Shown in pieces: positions 37,335-47,397 of a stretch of 60,405 bases of DNA (within the stretch, counting starts at the first letter, position 1; the number at the start of each line of letters is the position of its first letter). The position numbers were made by a program, and so were the translations under genes. The stretch is from Flavobacteriaceae bacterium. Lineage in GTDB: Bacteria; Bacteroidota; Bacteroidia; Flavobacteriales; Flavobacteriaceae. Location: positions 1 to 60,405 of the forward strand of contig JAHEHE010000006.1 in assembly GCA_024644725.1 (NCBI GenBank), given 5' to 3'. The notes below the pieces were generated by a model that saw only the letters and a program-made list of their open reading frames with translations, was not told where the DNA came from and did not search any database.

Positions 37335-38597
37335 TCAGACCAGAAGTTGAAAGAGCTGAGGCTTGTCATTGAGGTAATCTCCATAGAAACCTCTCTCTTT
37401 CATCCGTGCCACCAGCGGATCAAAGTCGCTTTTTCTCTTGAGTTCAATCCCGACCAGGGCCGAGCTTCTCGCCCTGCTGTTCTTTTTCGTGTATTCGAAA
37501 AAGGTGATGTCGTCATCCTTCCCGAGCACGTTGACCACAAATTCCTTTAAAGCGCCTGCCCGTTGAGGGAAACTGACCATGAAATAATGCTTCATCCCTT
37601 CATGGAGCAGGGATCTCTCCTTGATCTCTTCCATCCTCGAAATATCGTTGTTGCCTCCACTGATGATGCATACGACACTTTTCCCTTTTATTTTTTCACG
37701 AATGAGTTCCAAAGCTGCGACCGAAAGAGCTCCTGCCGGTTCGGCTACAATGGCCTTCTCATTGTACAACTGCAACAGAGTCGTGCAAATCTTACCTTCG
37801 GGTACCACGAGAACTTCATCCACTGAGTCTTTGCAGATCACAAATGGCAGGTCACCTATCTTTTTGACGGCGGCTCCATCTACGAATTTATCGATTTCTG
37901 GGAGCTCCACATTCTCACCCTGCTCCAATGAGGTCTTTAAGGAAGGAGCTCCAGAGGGCTCAACCCCAATGATCCGGGTATTCGGACTGAGCTCGCGAAA
38001 AACGCTGATAAGGCCCGAGATCAAACCTCCTCCTCCAACCGGAACGAGCAGAAAATCTATGGGTTTCTCAGCATCTTCCAACAATTCGAGACCGACTGTG
38101 CCCTGACCGGCTATGATCAAAGGATCGTCAAAGGGATGCACGAATTCGTAATTCATCGTTTGGCAATAGGCCCTGGCCACCGAATAGGAGGCATCATAGG
38201 TATCTCCCTCGAGTCGGATCTCAATGTGATCCCGACCGAACATCTCTACCTGCTGCACTTTCTGACGGGGCGTGGTAGTCGGCATGAAAATGACTCCCTT
38301 GATGCCCAAATGCTGACAGGTCTGGGCAACACCCTGAGCGTGATTTCCGGCACTTGAGCAAACCACAGTATGGACTTCCTTGCTTTCTACAAGGTTTGAA
38401 ATCTTGTTGAAGGCCCCCCGAATCTTGTAACTCCTCACTCGCTGCAGGTCCTCTCGCTTGAAAGATACGTCGGCTCCAAGACGCTCCGAAAGATTGGGCA
38501 TCCTTATCAGGGGTGTATGCCGGACCAGTTCTTTGATTCTGTTTTCGGCCTCCCGAATCTTTTCCAGGGGGATGTATGTGTCTGTTGCTGGTATCAT
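37335..38597 (-). CDS. ilvA: Threonine ammonia-lyase (threonine dehydratase)
   Basis: PLP enzyme that makes 2-oxobutanoate from threonine, the first committed step to isoleucine. The protein has 420 residues from the ATG at 38597; an in-frame TTG at 38609 is rejected. The PLP lysine is K58 in RSYKIRGAF, followed by [13 protein letters not shown] and the glycine loop [10 protein letters not shown]. The C-terminal ACT-like regulatory region (about 330-420) is short, with one ACT-like unit instead of the two of E. coli IlvA. It ends the ilvD-B-N-C-A run. Confidence 0.93.
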   Translation of the reverse strand: MIPATDTYIPLEKIREAENRIKELVRHTPLIRMPNLSERLGADVSFKREDLQRVRSYKIRGAFNKISNLVESKEVHTVVCSSAGNHAQGVAQTCQHLGIKGVIFMPTTTPRQKVQQVEMFGRDHIEIRLEGDTYDASYSVARAYCQTMNYEFVHPFDDPLIIAGQGTVGLELLEDAEKPIDFLLVPVGGGGLISGLISVFRELSPNTRIIGVEPSGAPSLKTSLEQGENVELPEIDKFVDGAAVKKIGDLPFVICKDSVDEVLVVPEGKICTTLLQLYNEKAIVAEPAGALSVAALELIREKIKGKSVVCIISGGNNDISRMEEIKERSLLHEGMKHYFMVSFPQRAGALKEFVVNVLGKDDDITFFEYTKKNSRARSSALVGIELKRKSDFDPLVARMKERGFYGDYLNDKPQLFQLLV

Positions 38598-38609
38598 TTT
38601 AAAACACAA

Positions 38610-38642
38610 AGACCATCGATTCTTTGAAAAAACCGATGGTCT
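38610..38642 (-). repeat. Intercistronic 9-bp inverted repeat between ilvC and ilvA
   Basis: AGACCATCG (38610-38618) and CGATGGTCT (38634-38642) are perfect inverted repeats across 15 bases. On the transcribed strand the hairpin ends 12 bases before the ilvA ATG. It lacks a proper T-run and probably does not stop transcription. It may tune ilvA relative to ilvC through mRNA processing or access to the start codon. Confidence 0.6.
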
Positions 38643-38664
38643 GAGCTTGTATCGGTTATTTCTT

Positions 38665-40140
38665 CTATACGATTTTTGTCATGGCGGTCATCGACTCCCG
38701 GAGCTCCGCCCCGATGATCTCCACCATGTGGTAGCGAATCTCTTCGTTGATTCGTATCAGTTCACGATTGTCAACACCGTTGTCCCGGCCCGCACCGTAC
38801 TGTGTTCCGATCACATCAGTTCCGATTCCTTTCATGAAATCAGTCAAAAGTGGCTTGCATGCATGATCGAAAAGATAGCAACCATATTCGGCCGTGTCAG
38901 AAATCGTAGCATTCATCTCATAGAGCTTTTTGCGAGCTATCGTATTGGCGATGAGAGGTGTCTCGTGAAGAGACTCGTAATAGGCCGACTCTTCAATAAT
39001 GCCCGCCTCAGTCATCGTCTCAAATGCCAGCTCGACCCCGGCTCGCACAAAGGCCACCATGAGAACCCCATTGTCAAAAAATTCCTGCTCCGAGATCTCC
39101 TGGTCTGTAGCCTGGGTCTTTTCGAAGGCAGTCTCACCAGTGGCGGCTCTCCAGCTCAAAAGGTTTTTGTCATCATTCGCCCAGTCCTCCATCATGGTCC
39201 TGGAGAATTCCCCGGACATGATGTCGTCCATATGCTTTTGGAACAACGGGCGCATAATTGTCTTTAACTCTTCCGAGAGCTCATAGGCTTTTATCTTCGC
39301 AGGATTCGACAAGCGATCCATCATATTGGTGATCCCGCCGTGCTTGAGAGCTTCGGTAATGGTCTCCCAGCCATACTGGATGAGTTTCGACGCATATCCG
39401 GGTTCGATTCCCTTTTCAACCATTTTGTCAAAGCTGAGTATGGATCCTGTCTGAAGAACTCCACAGAGAATAGTCTGTTCACCCATCAAGTCCGATTTTA
39501 CCTCGGCAATGAATGAGGATTCCAGCACACCGGCCCTGTCACCACCCGTGGCAACCGCATAGGCCTTTGCCTGTTCCAGTCCGACCCCCTGGGGATCGTT
39601 CTCCGGATGGATCGCGATCAACGTGGGAACTCCAAAACCTCTTTTGTATTCCTCACGGACCTCAGATCCTGGGCACTTGGGTGCCACCATAATCACGGTG
39701 AGATCCTTTCTGACCTGCATGCCTTCTTCTACAATGTTGAATCCGTGTGAGTACGAAAGCGTTGCTCCTTCTTTCATCAGGGGCATCACCGCGTTTACCA
39801 CGGCAGTATGTTGCTTGTCAGGCGTCAGGTTGCACACCATATCCGCTGACGGTATCAGCTCCTCATAGGTGCCGACTTTAAAGCCATTTTCCGTCGCATT
39901 TTTGAATGATGCTCGCTTTTCGTCAATCGCACTTTGCCTCAGCGCGTAGGAGATATCCAGGCCGGAGTCTCTCATGTTGAGGCCCTGGTTGAGACCCTGT
40001 GCTCCGCAACCAACGATCACAATTTTTTTATCGATCAGCGCCTGAACCCCGTCAGTGAATTCAGAGGATTCCATGAACCTGCATTTTCCTAGTTGTTCCA
40101 ATTGCTCGCGCAGCGAAAGTGAGTTGAAATAATTTGCCAT
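38665..40140 (-). CDS. ilvC: Ketol-acid reductoisomerase, class II (long form)
   Basis: Isomerises and reduces acetolactate or acetohydroxybutyrate with NADPH and Mg2+, second step of valine and isoleucine synthesis. At 491 residues it is the long class II form, with a duplicated C-terminal knotted domain, as in E. coli. The Rossmann motif reads [23 protein letters not shown]. The metal-binding Asp/Glu region [16 protein letters not shown] and the [13 protein letters not shown] loop are visible. A 118-base spacer separates it from ilvN upstream and may hold an internal promoter (TAAATTTG at 40230-40237, minus strand). Confidence 0.96.
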   Translation of the reverse strand: MANYFNSLSLREQLEQLGKCRFMESSEFTDGVQALIDKKIVIVGCGAQGLNQGLNMRDSGLDISYALRQSAIDEKRASFKNATENGFKVGTYEELIPSADMVCNLTPDKQHTAVVNAVMPLMKEGATLSYSHGFNIVEEGMQVRKDLTVIMVAPKCPGSEVREEYKRGFGVPTLIAIHPENDPQGVGLEQAKAYAVATGGDRAGVLESSFIAEVKSDLMGEQTILCGVLQTGSILSFDKMVEKGIEPGYASKLIQYGWETITEALKHGGITNMMDRLSNPAKIKAYELSEELKTIMRPLFQKHMDDIMSGEFSRTMMEDWANDDKNLLSWRAATGETAFEKTQATDQEISEQEFFDNGVLMVAFVRAGVELAFETMTEAGIIEESAYYESLHETPLIANTIARKKLYEMNATISDTAEYGCYLFDHACKPLLTDFMKGIGTDVIGTQYGAGRDNGVDNRELIRINEEIRYHMVEIIGAELRESMTAMTKIV

Positions 40141-40258
40141 TCTATTTACTGTTAATCTTGTGTTTGTATTTAAATTAAATTCCTTGTTGAGAATAATATA
40201 GCCATTTTATAAAAATCCATCCCGAAGGACAAATTTAAGTTCTCTTGTGACAAACGTG

Positions 40259-40783
40259 TCAAATGAGCTCTTTTTGCAACATTTCGGAGATCTTCATCTC
40301 CTCCTTGGTCACAGATATTCTTCCTGAACGGACGAACTGCATGATTCCGAATTTTGACAATTCATCATAAAGCGTTTCTATCTCTTCTTTTCTGCCCGAT
40401 TTTTCAATTACGAAGAATTCAGGTGAAACCGTCACGATCTGCGCATTGCTGTTTTTGATGATGTTCTGGATCTGACGTTCTTCAAACAACAAGCTCGATT
40501 TGATCTTGAAAAGAGCCGACTGCAGGTAAATGCACTCGTCATTTGTGTGATAGTAGGCCTTGATGACCTCCACCTGCTTCTCAATCTGCCCGATGATCTT
40601 CTTGACCTGTTCCTCAGTGATCTCCACCACAATGATAAACCGGGAAACGTGGTCTATCTCCGTGCTGGAAACCGTAAGACTCTCAATGTTGATGTGTCTT
40701 TTGAGAAAGATGGTTGCGATTCGGGTCAGGAGTCCCAAGTTGTTCTCGGTATACACCGATATTGTATATCGTTCTTTCTTCAT
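40259..40783 (-). CDS. ilvN: Acetolactate synthase small (regulatory) subunit
   Basis: Regulatory subunit that confers feedback control on IlvB. The 174-residue protein has an N-terminal ACT domain (about residues 5-75: YTISVYTENNLGLLTRIATIF, with SRFIIVVE) and a C-terminal ALS_ss_C domain. It begins five bases after the ilvB stop. Size and domain order match the IlvN/IlvH family. The valine-binding ACT fold suggests end-product control is retained for this step. Confidence 0.94.
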   Translation of the reverse strand: MKKERYTISVYTENNLGLLTRIATIFLKRHINIESLTVSSTEIDHVSRFIIVVEITEEQVKKIIGQIEKQVEVIKAYYHTNDECIYLQSALFKIKSSLLFEERQIQNIIKNSNAQIVTVSPEFFVIEKSGRKEEIETLYDELSKFGIMQFVRSGRISVTKEEMKISEMLQKELI

Positions 40784-40788
40784 GTCTT

Positions 40789-42522
40789 TTATTTTAATCG
40801 GATGTCTGATACGCTCGCCCCACTGGGTATCATGGGAAATACGTTCTCTTCCATTTCAACCACGACTTCCAGGAAATAAGAGTTCTTTGACTCAACCATT
40901 TCTTTCATAGCGGATTCAAGGTCTTTTCTATCGGTCACGCGTTTGGATTGAATGCCATAGCCGTCTGCGATCTTCACAAAGTCCGGGTTGGTCATGACCG
41001 TAGAGGCATAACGACTCTCGAAAAAGAGCTCCTGCCACTGTCTCACCATTCCGAGAAACTGATTGTTCAGCACAACGACTTTTACCGGAACTCCGGTCTG
41101 CAAGACCGTACCGAGCTCCTGAATGTTCATCTGCAGGCCTCCGTCTCCCATGATGGCAATAACCTCCCTTTCCGGGGCACCCATCTTGGCTCCTATGGCA
41201 GCAGGCAGTGCAAAGCCCATGGTTCCCAGGCCTCCCGAGGTTACTTTGCTCCTAGAGTTGTTAAACTTGCTGTAACGACAGGCCACCATCTGGTGCTGGC
41301 CCACGTCGGTCACGATCACCGCATCTCCCCCGGTGAGCTCATTCAATTTCATAATCGTCTCGGCCATGGTCAGCCCGTTGCCGTTCACATGAACCTGGTC
41401 CTTGATCACCTCTTCGTATTCGATGTCATATAGTTCATGAAATTTCTTCAACCATGCCTCATGCGTTCTGATCTCTATCAAGGGTAAAATACTGCGAAGG
41501 GTGTCCTTTACGTTACCCATAACAGCAACATCCGTTTTCACATTCTTGTCCACCTCGGCAGGATCGATCTCAAAGTGTATGATTTTTGCCTGTTTGGCAT
41601 AAGTGTCCAGGCTACCTGTGACACGATCATCGAAACGCATTCCGATTCCGAGAAGCAGGTCGCATTCGTTGGTGAGTTTGTTGGGGGCATAGTTTCCGTG
41701 CATGCCCACCATGCCCACGTGCAACTCATGATCCGACGGGAGCGCAGACAGACCCAATACGGTCGAAGCTGAAGGGATCCCTGCTTTTTCAATGAATTCC
41801 TTGAATTCCTGTTCCGCCTTCCCCAGGGTGATGCCCTGACCCCAAACAACAAAAGGTTTTTTCGCCTTGTTGATCAACTCAGCCGCCTGAATCAGGCTCT
41901 CAGGATCAGTGGATGGAACGGGGGTATAGCTCCTTACTTTCTTACACTTTTCATATTCGAATTCCAGTTCACCAAACTGGGCATCCTTGGTAATATCGAT
42001 AAGCACAGGTCCGGGACGCCCCGATTTGGCTATGTAAAACGCCTTGGCGAAGATCTCGGGAATCTCTTCTGCACGGGTAATTTGATAGTTCCATTTCGTT
42101 GCCGGCGTTGAGATGCTCACAATGTCAGTTTCCTGAAATGCGTCGCTTCCCAGCAAATGCGATCCCACCTGACCCGTAATGCAGACCACGGGCGTTGAAT
42201 CTATCTGGGCATCGGCAATTCCTGTAATCAGGTTCGTCGCACCTGGACCCGAGGTCGCAATCGCAACTCCCACCTTGTCGGTTACCCGCGCATAGCCCTG
42301 GGCAGCATGTATCGCACCCTGTTCGTGTCTTGTCAGCACGTGTTGCAATTCCTTTTGGTATTTGTAAAACTCATCATACACCGGCATGATGGCTCCACCC
42401 GGATATCCATAGATCAGATCAACCCCTTCCGCGAGAAGGCATTTCACCACGGCCTCTGCCCCTGTGATCTTCACGGTGGGCTTTTTGGCGGCTTGCTGCT
42501 GGGTGCTGGTTTGTGTTTCCAT
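40789..42522 (-). CDS. ilvB: Acetolactate synthase large (catalytic) subunit
   Basis: Thiamine diphosphate and FAD enzyme that condenses pyruvate with pyruvate or 2-oxobutanoate. The 577-residue protein contains the catalytic Glu in LTRHEQGAIHAAQGYAR and the segment ATSGPGATNLITGIADA. The ThDP-Mg motif GDGGLQMNIQELGT is near residue 465, followed by NNQFLGMVRQWQ. The last of these distinguishes anabolic AHAS from other ThDP enzymes. It follows ilvD by 20 bases and precedes ilvN by five. Confidence 0.97.
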   Translation of the reverse strand: METQTSTQQQAAKKPTVKITGAEAVVKCLLAEGVDLIYGYPGGAIMPVYDEFYKYQKELQHVLTRHEQGAIHAAQGYARVTDKVGVAIATSGPGATNLITGIADAQIDSTPVVCITGQVGSHLLGSDAFQETDIVSISTPATKWNYQITRAEEIPEIFAKAFYIAKSGRPGPVLIDITKDAQFGELEFEYEKCKKVRSYTPVPSTDPESLIQAAELINKAKKPFVVWGQGITLGKAEQEFKEFIEKAGIPSASTVLGLSALPSDHELHVGMVGMHGNYAPNKLTNECDLLLGIGMRFDDRVTGSLDTYAKQAKIIHFEIDPAEVDKNVKTDVAVMGNVKDTLRSILPLIEIRTHEAWLKKFHELYDIEYEEVIKDQVHVNGNGLTMAETIMKLNELTGGDAVIVTDVGQHQMVACRYSKFNNSRSKVTSGGLGTMGFALPAAIGAKMGAPEREVIAIMGDGGLQMNIQELGTVLQTGVPVKVVVLNNQFLGMVRQWQELFFESRYASTVMTNPDFVKIADGYGIQSKRVTDRKDLESAMKEMVESKNSYFLEVVVEMEENVFPMIPSGASVSDIRLK

Positions 42523-42542
42523 AAATCAATTATTGGTATCTT

Positions 42543-44228
42543 CTAATATTTGTCCGTTACACATCCCTCAGAGGCTGAGGCAACGGTTCGGGCATACTTG
42601 AACAATATGCCCTTATTGTGCTTCAAGGGTGGTTCTGTCCACGCTTCTTTTCTTTTTCGTATCTCCTCATTGCTGAGTTCAACGTGTATTGAGTTTTCTT
42701 TCGCATCGATGGTTATCATGTCTCCGTCCTTCAAAAGCCCGATCATGCCCCCACTCTGTGCCTCAGGAGTTATATGTCCCACCACGAAACCGTGCGTGCC
42801 CCCTGAGAACCTTCCATCTGTAATCAGAGCTACCGTCTTGCCAAGGCCTGCTCCCATGATCATGGAAGTCGGCTTCAACATCTCCGGCATGCCCGGCCCG
42901 CCCCGCGGACCTACATATCGGATGACAACCACGTCTCCTTTAGAAACTTTTCCGGCACCTATGCCATCATTGGCCTCCTGCTCACTGTCAAAAACTACGG
43001 CCTTGCCCTTGAAGAGAGAGCCTTCTTTTCCGCTGATCTTCGCGACTGCGCCTTCTGACGCCAGGTTGCCAAAAAGAATCTGCAGGTTGCCCGATTCCTT
43101 CAGTGCATTTTCCGTGGGATAAATGACCTGTTGATCCTCCTCAAAGCGAAGCGGTTTTACCTCGCTGAGGTTTTCTGCCAGGGTCTTCCCGGTAACAGTC
43201 ATACAATCCCCGTGCAAGAATCCTTCATCCAGCAGGTACTTCATCACTGCCGGGGTTCCGCCTATGCTGTGAACATCTTCCATGAGATACTCTCCACTCG
43301 GTTTGAGATCGGCAATAAGCGGCGTACGGTCACTGACCCTTTGAAAATCTTCCAGGGTAAAATCAATGCCTGCTGCATGCGCGATGGCGAGGTAATGCAG
43401 AACCGCATTGGTCGAACCGCCGAGGGCATTCACGACGGCCACTGCATTTTCCAACGACTTCTTAGTAATGATATCAAGGGGCTTTAAATCCTTCTCAAGT
43501 AGATTTTTAATGGCTTTTGCGATTTGTTCGCTTTCTTTCTCTTTATTCGGGTTCTCGGCTGGAATCGAGGAATTGTAGGGCAGCGCAAAGCCCAGCGCTT
43601 CAATCGAAGACGCCATGGTATTGGCCGTGTACATGCCTCCGCATGCTCCTGCTCCGGGTATGGCGCGCTTGATGATTTCCTTGTATTCAGCATCATCGAT
43701 CTCTCCCGAAATCTTCTGTCCGAGGGCTTCAAAGGCCGAAACGATATTCAGCTTGCGCCCTTTGTAGTTTCCGGATGCAATTGTGCCCCCATACACCATA
43801 AGCGCCGGCCGGTTCAATCTGAGCATGGCCATAATCGCCCCGGGCATGTTCTTGTCGCAACCTACCACCGAAACCAAAGCATCGTAGCTCTGCGCGTTCA
43901 TGACGACTTCAATCGAATCTGCGATGATGTCTCGAGACGGAAGAGAATAATTCATCCCGCTCGTACCCATGGAAATCCCGTCACTCACCCCGATGGTATT
44001 GAAAACCAGACCCACGGCATCCTCTTTGTTCACTTCAGCTTTGATCTCTCCTGCCAAATGATTCAGGTGCATGTTACAAGGGTTCCCGTCATATCCCGTG
44101 CTGGCAATTCCAACCTGGGGCTTCTTCATGTCTGCATCCGAGAGGCCTACGGCATAAAGCATGGCCTGAGCCGCAGGTTGCGTCGTATCTTGAGTGAGTC
44201 GTTTGCTGTATTTATTCAAGTCCTTCAT
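42543..44228 (-). CDS. ilvD: Dihydroxy-acid dehydratase
   Basis: Iron-sulfur enzyme that dehydrates 2,3-dihydroxy-acids in valine and isoleucine synthesis. The protein has 561 residues from the ATG at 44228; an in-frame TTG at 44243 is rejected. Cluster cysteines are expected in [17 protein letters not shown] and [12 protein letters not shown], all present. [18 protein letters not shown] and the C-terminal [18 protein letters not shown] are diagnostic. It is the first gene of the ilv operon. No leader peptide rich in branched-chain codons was seen upstream. Confidence 0.96.
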   Translation of the reverse strand: MKDLNKYSKRLTQDTTQPAAQAMLYAVGLSDADMKKPQVGIASTGYDGNPCNMHLNHLAGEIKAEVNKEDAVGLVFNTIGVSDGISMGTSGMNYSLPSRDIIADSIEVVMNAQSYDALVSVVGCDKNMPGAIMAMLRLNRPALMVYGGTIASGNYKGRKLNIVSAFEALGQKISGEIDDAEYKEIIKRAIPGAGACGGMYTANTMASSIEALGFALPYNSSIPAENPNKEKESEQIAKAIKNLLEKDLKPLDIITKKSLENAVAVVNALGGSTNAVLHYLAIAHAAGIDFTLEDFQRVSDRTPLIADLKPSGEYLMEDVHSIGGTPAVMKYLLDEGFLHGDCMTVTGKTLAENLSEVKPLRFEEDQQVIYPTENALKESGNLQILFGNLASEGAVAKISGKEGSLFKGKAVVFDSEQEANDGIGAGKVSKGDVVVIRYVGPRGGPGMPEMLKPTSMIMGAGLGKTVALITDGRFSGGTHGFVVGHITPEAQSGGMIGLLKDGDMITIDAKENSIHVELSNEEIRKRKEAWTEPPLKHNKGILFKYARTVASASEGCVTDKY

Positions 44229-44295
44229 GCGGTGAAAAGCCAAATTCTTCTATTGATTTGTTTTTATGGAAACACAAGTTTCTTTCAATAATCTT

Positions 44296-44303
44296 CAAAA
44301 ATA
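44296..44303 (-). promoter_or_regulatory. Candidate -7 element for the ilv operon
   Basis: TATTTTTG on the minus strand ends 67 bases before the ilvD ATG. A TTTG sits 24 bases further upstream, a bit distant for -33. The rest of this 257-base spacer is AT-rich. A weak 6-bp stem (44430-44435 with 44460-44465) followed by T-rich sequence might end the upstream gene. Confidence 0.5.
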
Positions 44304-44485
44304 ACAAGGTTGCTTTCCATGAAGCGACAAAGATTTTGGTATTTACAATATTCAATACCCCATTCACCTATCTAAATAATTGACTATTAATGTATTAAAT
44401 GAGTGCTTTTACAAGGTTTAAACAAGAAAAACGAGACAATATGAAGTGAGCTCTGGTCGCTCGTTAGGTGAGAATCCGCTAGTTT

Positions 44486-46030
44486 CTATTTGTACTGATG
44501 CTTGGATTTTTTACGAATAATGGATTCTACGCTTACGTTCTCAATCCGGCTTTCGAGCCAGGAAATGATATCCAGGTACATGAAAGACCTCTTTTCATAA
44601 GGGTGATTCTCAAAGGCTTTCAGTTCCTTGTGAAGATTGATAAACGCTTGTTTCAATTCATGAGGATAGATGCTGCTCAGGTTTCTCAGGAATGCGATGA
44701 TTCTTTGCTGAACCAGGTGCAGCTCATTCATTTTCAACAGGAATTTGTACGTCGATTTGATCAGGGCATCCAGGTTCTGATCCAGTCCGGCCTCATAGTG
44801 AGCCACCAGGTTCAGAATTCTCGAAAAGCACAAAAGGTCTTCCCGCATGATGAGCTTCTTGTTGCGGATTATTTTGTCGAGATAATAGATGCATTCCTCA
44901 TATCTGGACGCTCCAAAGTAGAGGCTGGCAAACTTGTAGTAAAACACCATGATGTGGTGTTCGTCTATTTTGGGCCTGAAGCTGTCAATCTCCTCCAAAA
45001 CCTCGGGTATCAGTTCAATTCCCTTGTTGAATTCGCCCTCCAGGAAATAGAGATTGATCTTGTTCAGATACAGGTACAGAAAAGTAAGCGATTCGGTGTT
45101 TTCATTGATCGTGAAACTATGGGTCTTGATTTCCTCTTCAAAGTAGTTTAAGGTAGATCGGAATTTGGTCAGTTGCTGATTTAGAAACAAGGTCTCGAGC
45201 AGATAATTCATCCCCTTCAGGTAAAATACCGGATTGGTCTTTTTCAACTTGGGATTATAATAGAACAGGTCCACCCATTTTTGGGAATACTTGTAGCAGT
45301 TCACAAAATCCTGGGTAATGAAATTGTACCAGAGCATTGCTTTGTAGAGATACAATTTCTCTTTCAATCCCAGTTTGCGGATGTTGTATTCGGGCAGGGA
45401 GGATTCGAAAAAACTCTTGACCTCCTCATAATCCTCGTCGTTGCTGACATATCCCTTCTTCAGCAAAATGCTGTACAATTGAAGCGAGAGATTCGACAGC
45501 TTGCTCAACAATAGCGTCTTCTCACTCAGGTCCTTGGATTCCGCAATGAGATCATCCGCCCGGCTGGTCATGCTGCGAGTTATGTACTGCGACTCCACAA
45601 CTTTCTCGAGTTCAACAATCTCGTAAGCGAGGTTGTTCTCTTCATTAAAGACTGCGACCCCTTTGGCCTTGTCCAGTATCTTCAGGCTCTGCCTGTGCAG
45701 CCCTTTGTTGTATAACACCGTGGCAAAGTCAATCTGCTCGCGGATCTGCATTTTGACATTTTGATGGATCGGATTGAGCTTGAGGCTCACAAGAATCTGC
45801 CTGTACAGATGAGCCTTGGAATTGGATAACTGCTGCTTTTTGATCTTGGTCTTCTTAAGTATCTGACTCTCATCAAATTCATCCAGCTTGTCCAGGACAT
45901 TGAAAAGCGCCATAAAATTCTTTTCGAGATTTCCGCCCAATCTGCCTGCGTAAAGCTTGAACTGTCTCTTCTCCGACTTTGTCAGGGACTTCACCAGGAC
46001 GAAAAGGGCGTCATTTTTCTCCATAGACAT
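44486..46030 (-). CDS. Helical-repeat protein of unknown function, Bacteroidota type
   Basis: I do not recognise a named family. The 514-residue protein has no signal peptide or membrane helix and is rich in Leu, Tyr, Lys, Glu and Phe. It looks almost wholly alpha-helical, with paired helices of roughly TPR length (for example LYNKGLHRQSLKILDKAKG, then ASLYFGASRYEECIYYLDKI). The N-terminal part, LVKSLTKSEKRQFKLYAGR, is strongly charged and may be the conserved signature of the family. It is transcribed divergently from leuA and lies upstream of ilvD on the ilvD strand, so it is embedded in the branched-chain amino-acid locus. A scaffold or regulator role is possible but unproven. Confidence 0.75.
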   Translation of the reverse strand: MSMEKNDALFVLVKSLTKSEKRQFKLYAGRLGGNLEKNFMALFNVLDKLDEFDESQILKKTKIKKQQLSNSKAHLYRQILVSLKLNPIHQNVKMQIREQIDFATVLYNKGLHRQSLKILDKAKGVAVFNEENNLAYEIVELEKVVESQYITRSMTSRADDLIAESKDLSEKTLLLSKLSNLSLQLYSILLKKGYVSNDEDYEEVKSFFESSLPEYNIRKLGLKEKLYLYKAMLWYNFITQDFVNCYKYSQKWVDLFYYNPKLKKTNPVFYLKGMNYLLETLFLNQQLTKFRSTLNYFEEEIKTHSFTINENTESLTFLYLYLNKINLYFLEGEFNKGIELIPEVLEEIDSFRPKIDEHHIMVFYYKFASLYFGASRYEECIYYLDKIIRNKKLIMREDLLCFSRILNLVAHYEAGLDQNLDALIKSTYKFLLKMNELHLVQQRIIAFLRNLSSIYPHELKQAFINLHKELKAFENHPYEKRSFMYLDIISWLESRIENVSVESIIRKKSKHQYK

Positions 46031-46141
46031 CGTAAAATTAAAGACTTAATTTACTGTGGATCAATAGATTGTTCTGATCTAAAATAATTTGAATGTAGTA
46101 AACCCATCAAAAGAAAACCGAAGTGCTTGCCCTTATAGGAT

Positions 46142-46149
46142 TATTTTTG
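46142..46149 (+). promoter_or_regulatory. Candidate -7 element for leuA
   Basis: TATTTTTG fits TAnnTTTG and ends 31 bases before the leuA ATG in the 150-base divergent spacer. No TTG lies at the ideal upstream distance. No Leu-rich leader peptide was seen. Confidence 0.5.
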
Positions 46150-46180
46150 ATACTTCAAATGTGGTAAAAAATCTTTAATA

Positions 46181-47356
46181 ATGAGTAAAAGTCAAGTCCA
46201 AATATTCGACACAACCTTGAGAGATGGTGAGCAAGTACCTGGCTGCAAGCTAAATACACCTGAAAAACTGATCATAGCGGAGCGCCTGGACGAACTTGGG
46301 GTCGACATCATTGAAGCGGGATTTCCAATTTCAAGCCCGGGAGATTTCAACTCTGTCGTAGAGATTGCCAAGCTGGTTAAAAATGCTACGGTTTGCGGAC
46401 TTACCCGTGCCAATAAAAAGGATATCGATGCCGCAGCACAGGCACTTGAACACGCGGTCAAACCCAGAATTCACACCGGGATAGGAACTTCCGAATCTCA
46501 CATACGCTACAAATTCAACTCAACTCCTGAAAAGATCCTGGAGCGAGCCGTAGAGGCGGTAAGCTACGCCAAATCCTTTGTTGAGGATATTGAATTCTAT
46601 GCGGAAGACGCGGGCCGCACGGACAATGAATTTTTAGCCAAAGTTTGTGAAGAGGTCATAAAAGCGGGTGCAACAGTATTGAACATCCCGGACACTACCG
46701 GTTATTGTCTTCCCGAAGAATACGGGGCAAAAATGACCTATCTGAAAGAAAATGTGAAAGGCATTGAGAACGTGGTTCTCTCCTGCCATTGCCACAATGA
46801 TCTGGGTCTCGCCACGGCGAATTCCATTGCCGGAGTTCAGGCCGGAGCCAGACAAATCGAATGTACCATAAATGGCATAGGAGAGCGCGCCGGGAACACC
46901 TCGTTGGAAGAAGTGGTCATGATCATGAAGCAGCATCCTTACCTCAATCTCGATACAAACATCAATACCCAGCTTCTTTACAGCACGAGTCAAATGGTGC
47001 AGCACCACATGGGAATCCTGGTCCAGCCCAACAAGGCTGTTGTCGGCGAGAATGCTTTTGCGCACAGTTCCGGTATTCACCAGGACGGTGTGATCAAGAA
47101 TCGCGAGACGTATGAAATCATGGACCCGTCTGACGTGGGGGTCACCGAATCTTCAATCGTTTTGACTGCTCGCAGCGGAAGAGCCGCCCTGGCCTACCGC
47201 GCCAAGAAAATCGGTTTCGATCTCACGAAGTTGGAATTGGACAAAGTCTATCCCGAATTTCTCAAATGTGCTGACTATCAGAAAGAAGTTGAAGATGAGG
47301 ATATCGAGAAGATCGTCAAATCGGTACGTGCACAGCTGGAAAAAATTGCCTCCTGA
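46181..47356 (+). CDS. leuA: 2-isopropylmalate synthase, short form without the regulatory domain
   Basis: Condenses acetyl-CoA with 2-oxoisovalerate, first step of leucine synthesis. The 391 residues contain the catalytic TIM barrel: [18 protein letters not shown], which holds the Arg-Asp pair; [20 protein letters not shown] with the metal-binding HxH; and the [15 protein letters not shown] loop. The subdomain with [13 protein letters not shown] follows. The C-terminal LeuA dimer domain that binds leucine in full-length enzymes of about 510 residues is absent, so feedback inhibition in the usual way is not expected. A homocitrate- or citramalate-synthase-like role is conceivable, but leuB next door favours leucine synthesis. 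Confidence 0.88.
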   Translation: MSKSQVQIFDTTLRDGEQVPGCKLNTPEKLIIAERLDELGVDIIEAGFPISSPGDFNSVVEIAKLVKNATVCGLTRANKKDIDAAAQALEHAVKPRIHTGIGTSESHIRYKFNSTPEKILERAVEAVSYAKSFVEDIEFYAEDAGRTDNEFLAKVCEEVIKAGATVLNIPDTTGYCLPEEYGAKMTYLKENVKGIENVVLSCHCHNDLGLATANSIAGVQAGARQIECTINGIGERAGNTSLEEVVMIMKQHPYLNLDTNINTQLLYSTSQMVQHHMGILVQPNKAVVGENAFAHSSGIHQDGVIKNRETYEIMDPSDVGVTESSIVLTARSGRAALAYRAKKIGFDLTKLELDKVYPEFLKCADYQKEVEDEDIEKIVKSVRAQLEKIAS

Positions 47357-47397
47357 TCCACAGAAATTTCCTAAATTGAGGGCCTAAATCGGAATTG

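Noticed and set aside
44430-44465. Possible attenuator before ilvD
   Set aside because: The stem is six pairs around 24 bases, and no leader peptide rich in Ile, Val or Leu codons is found.
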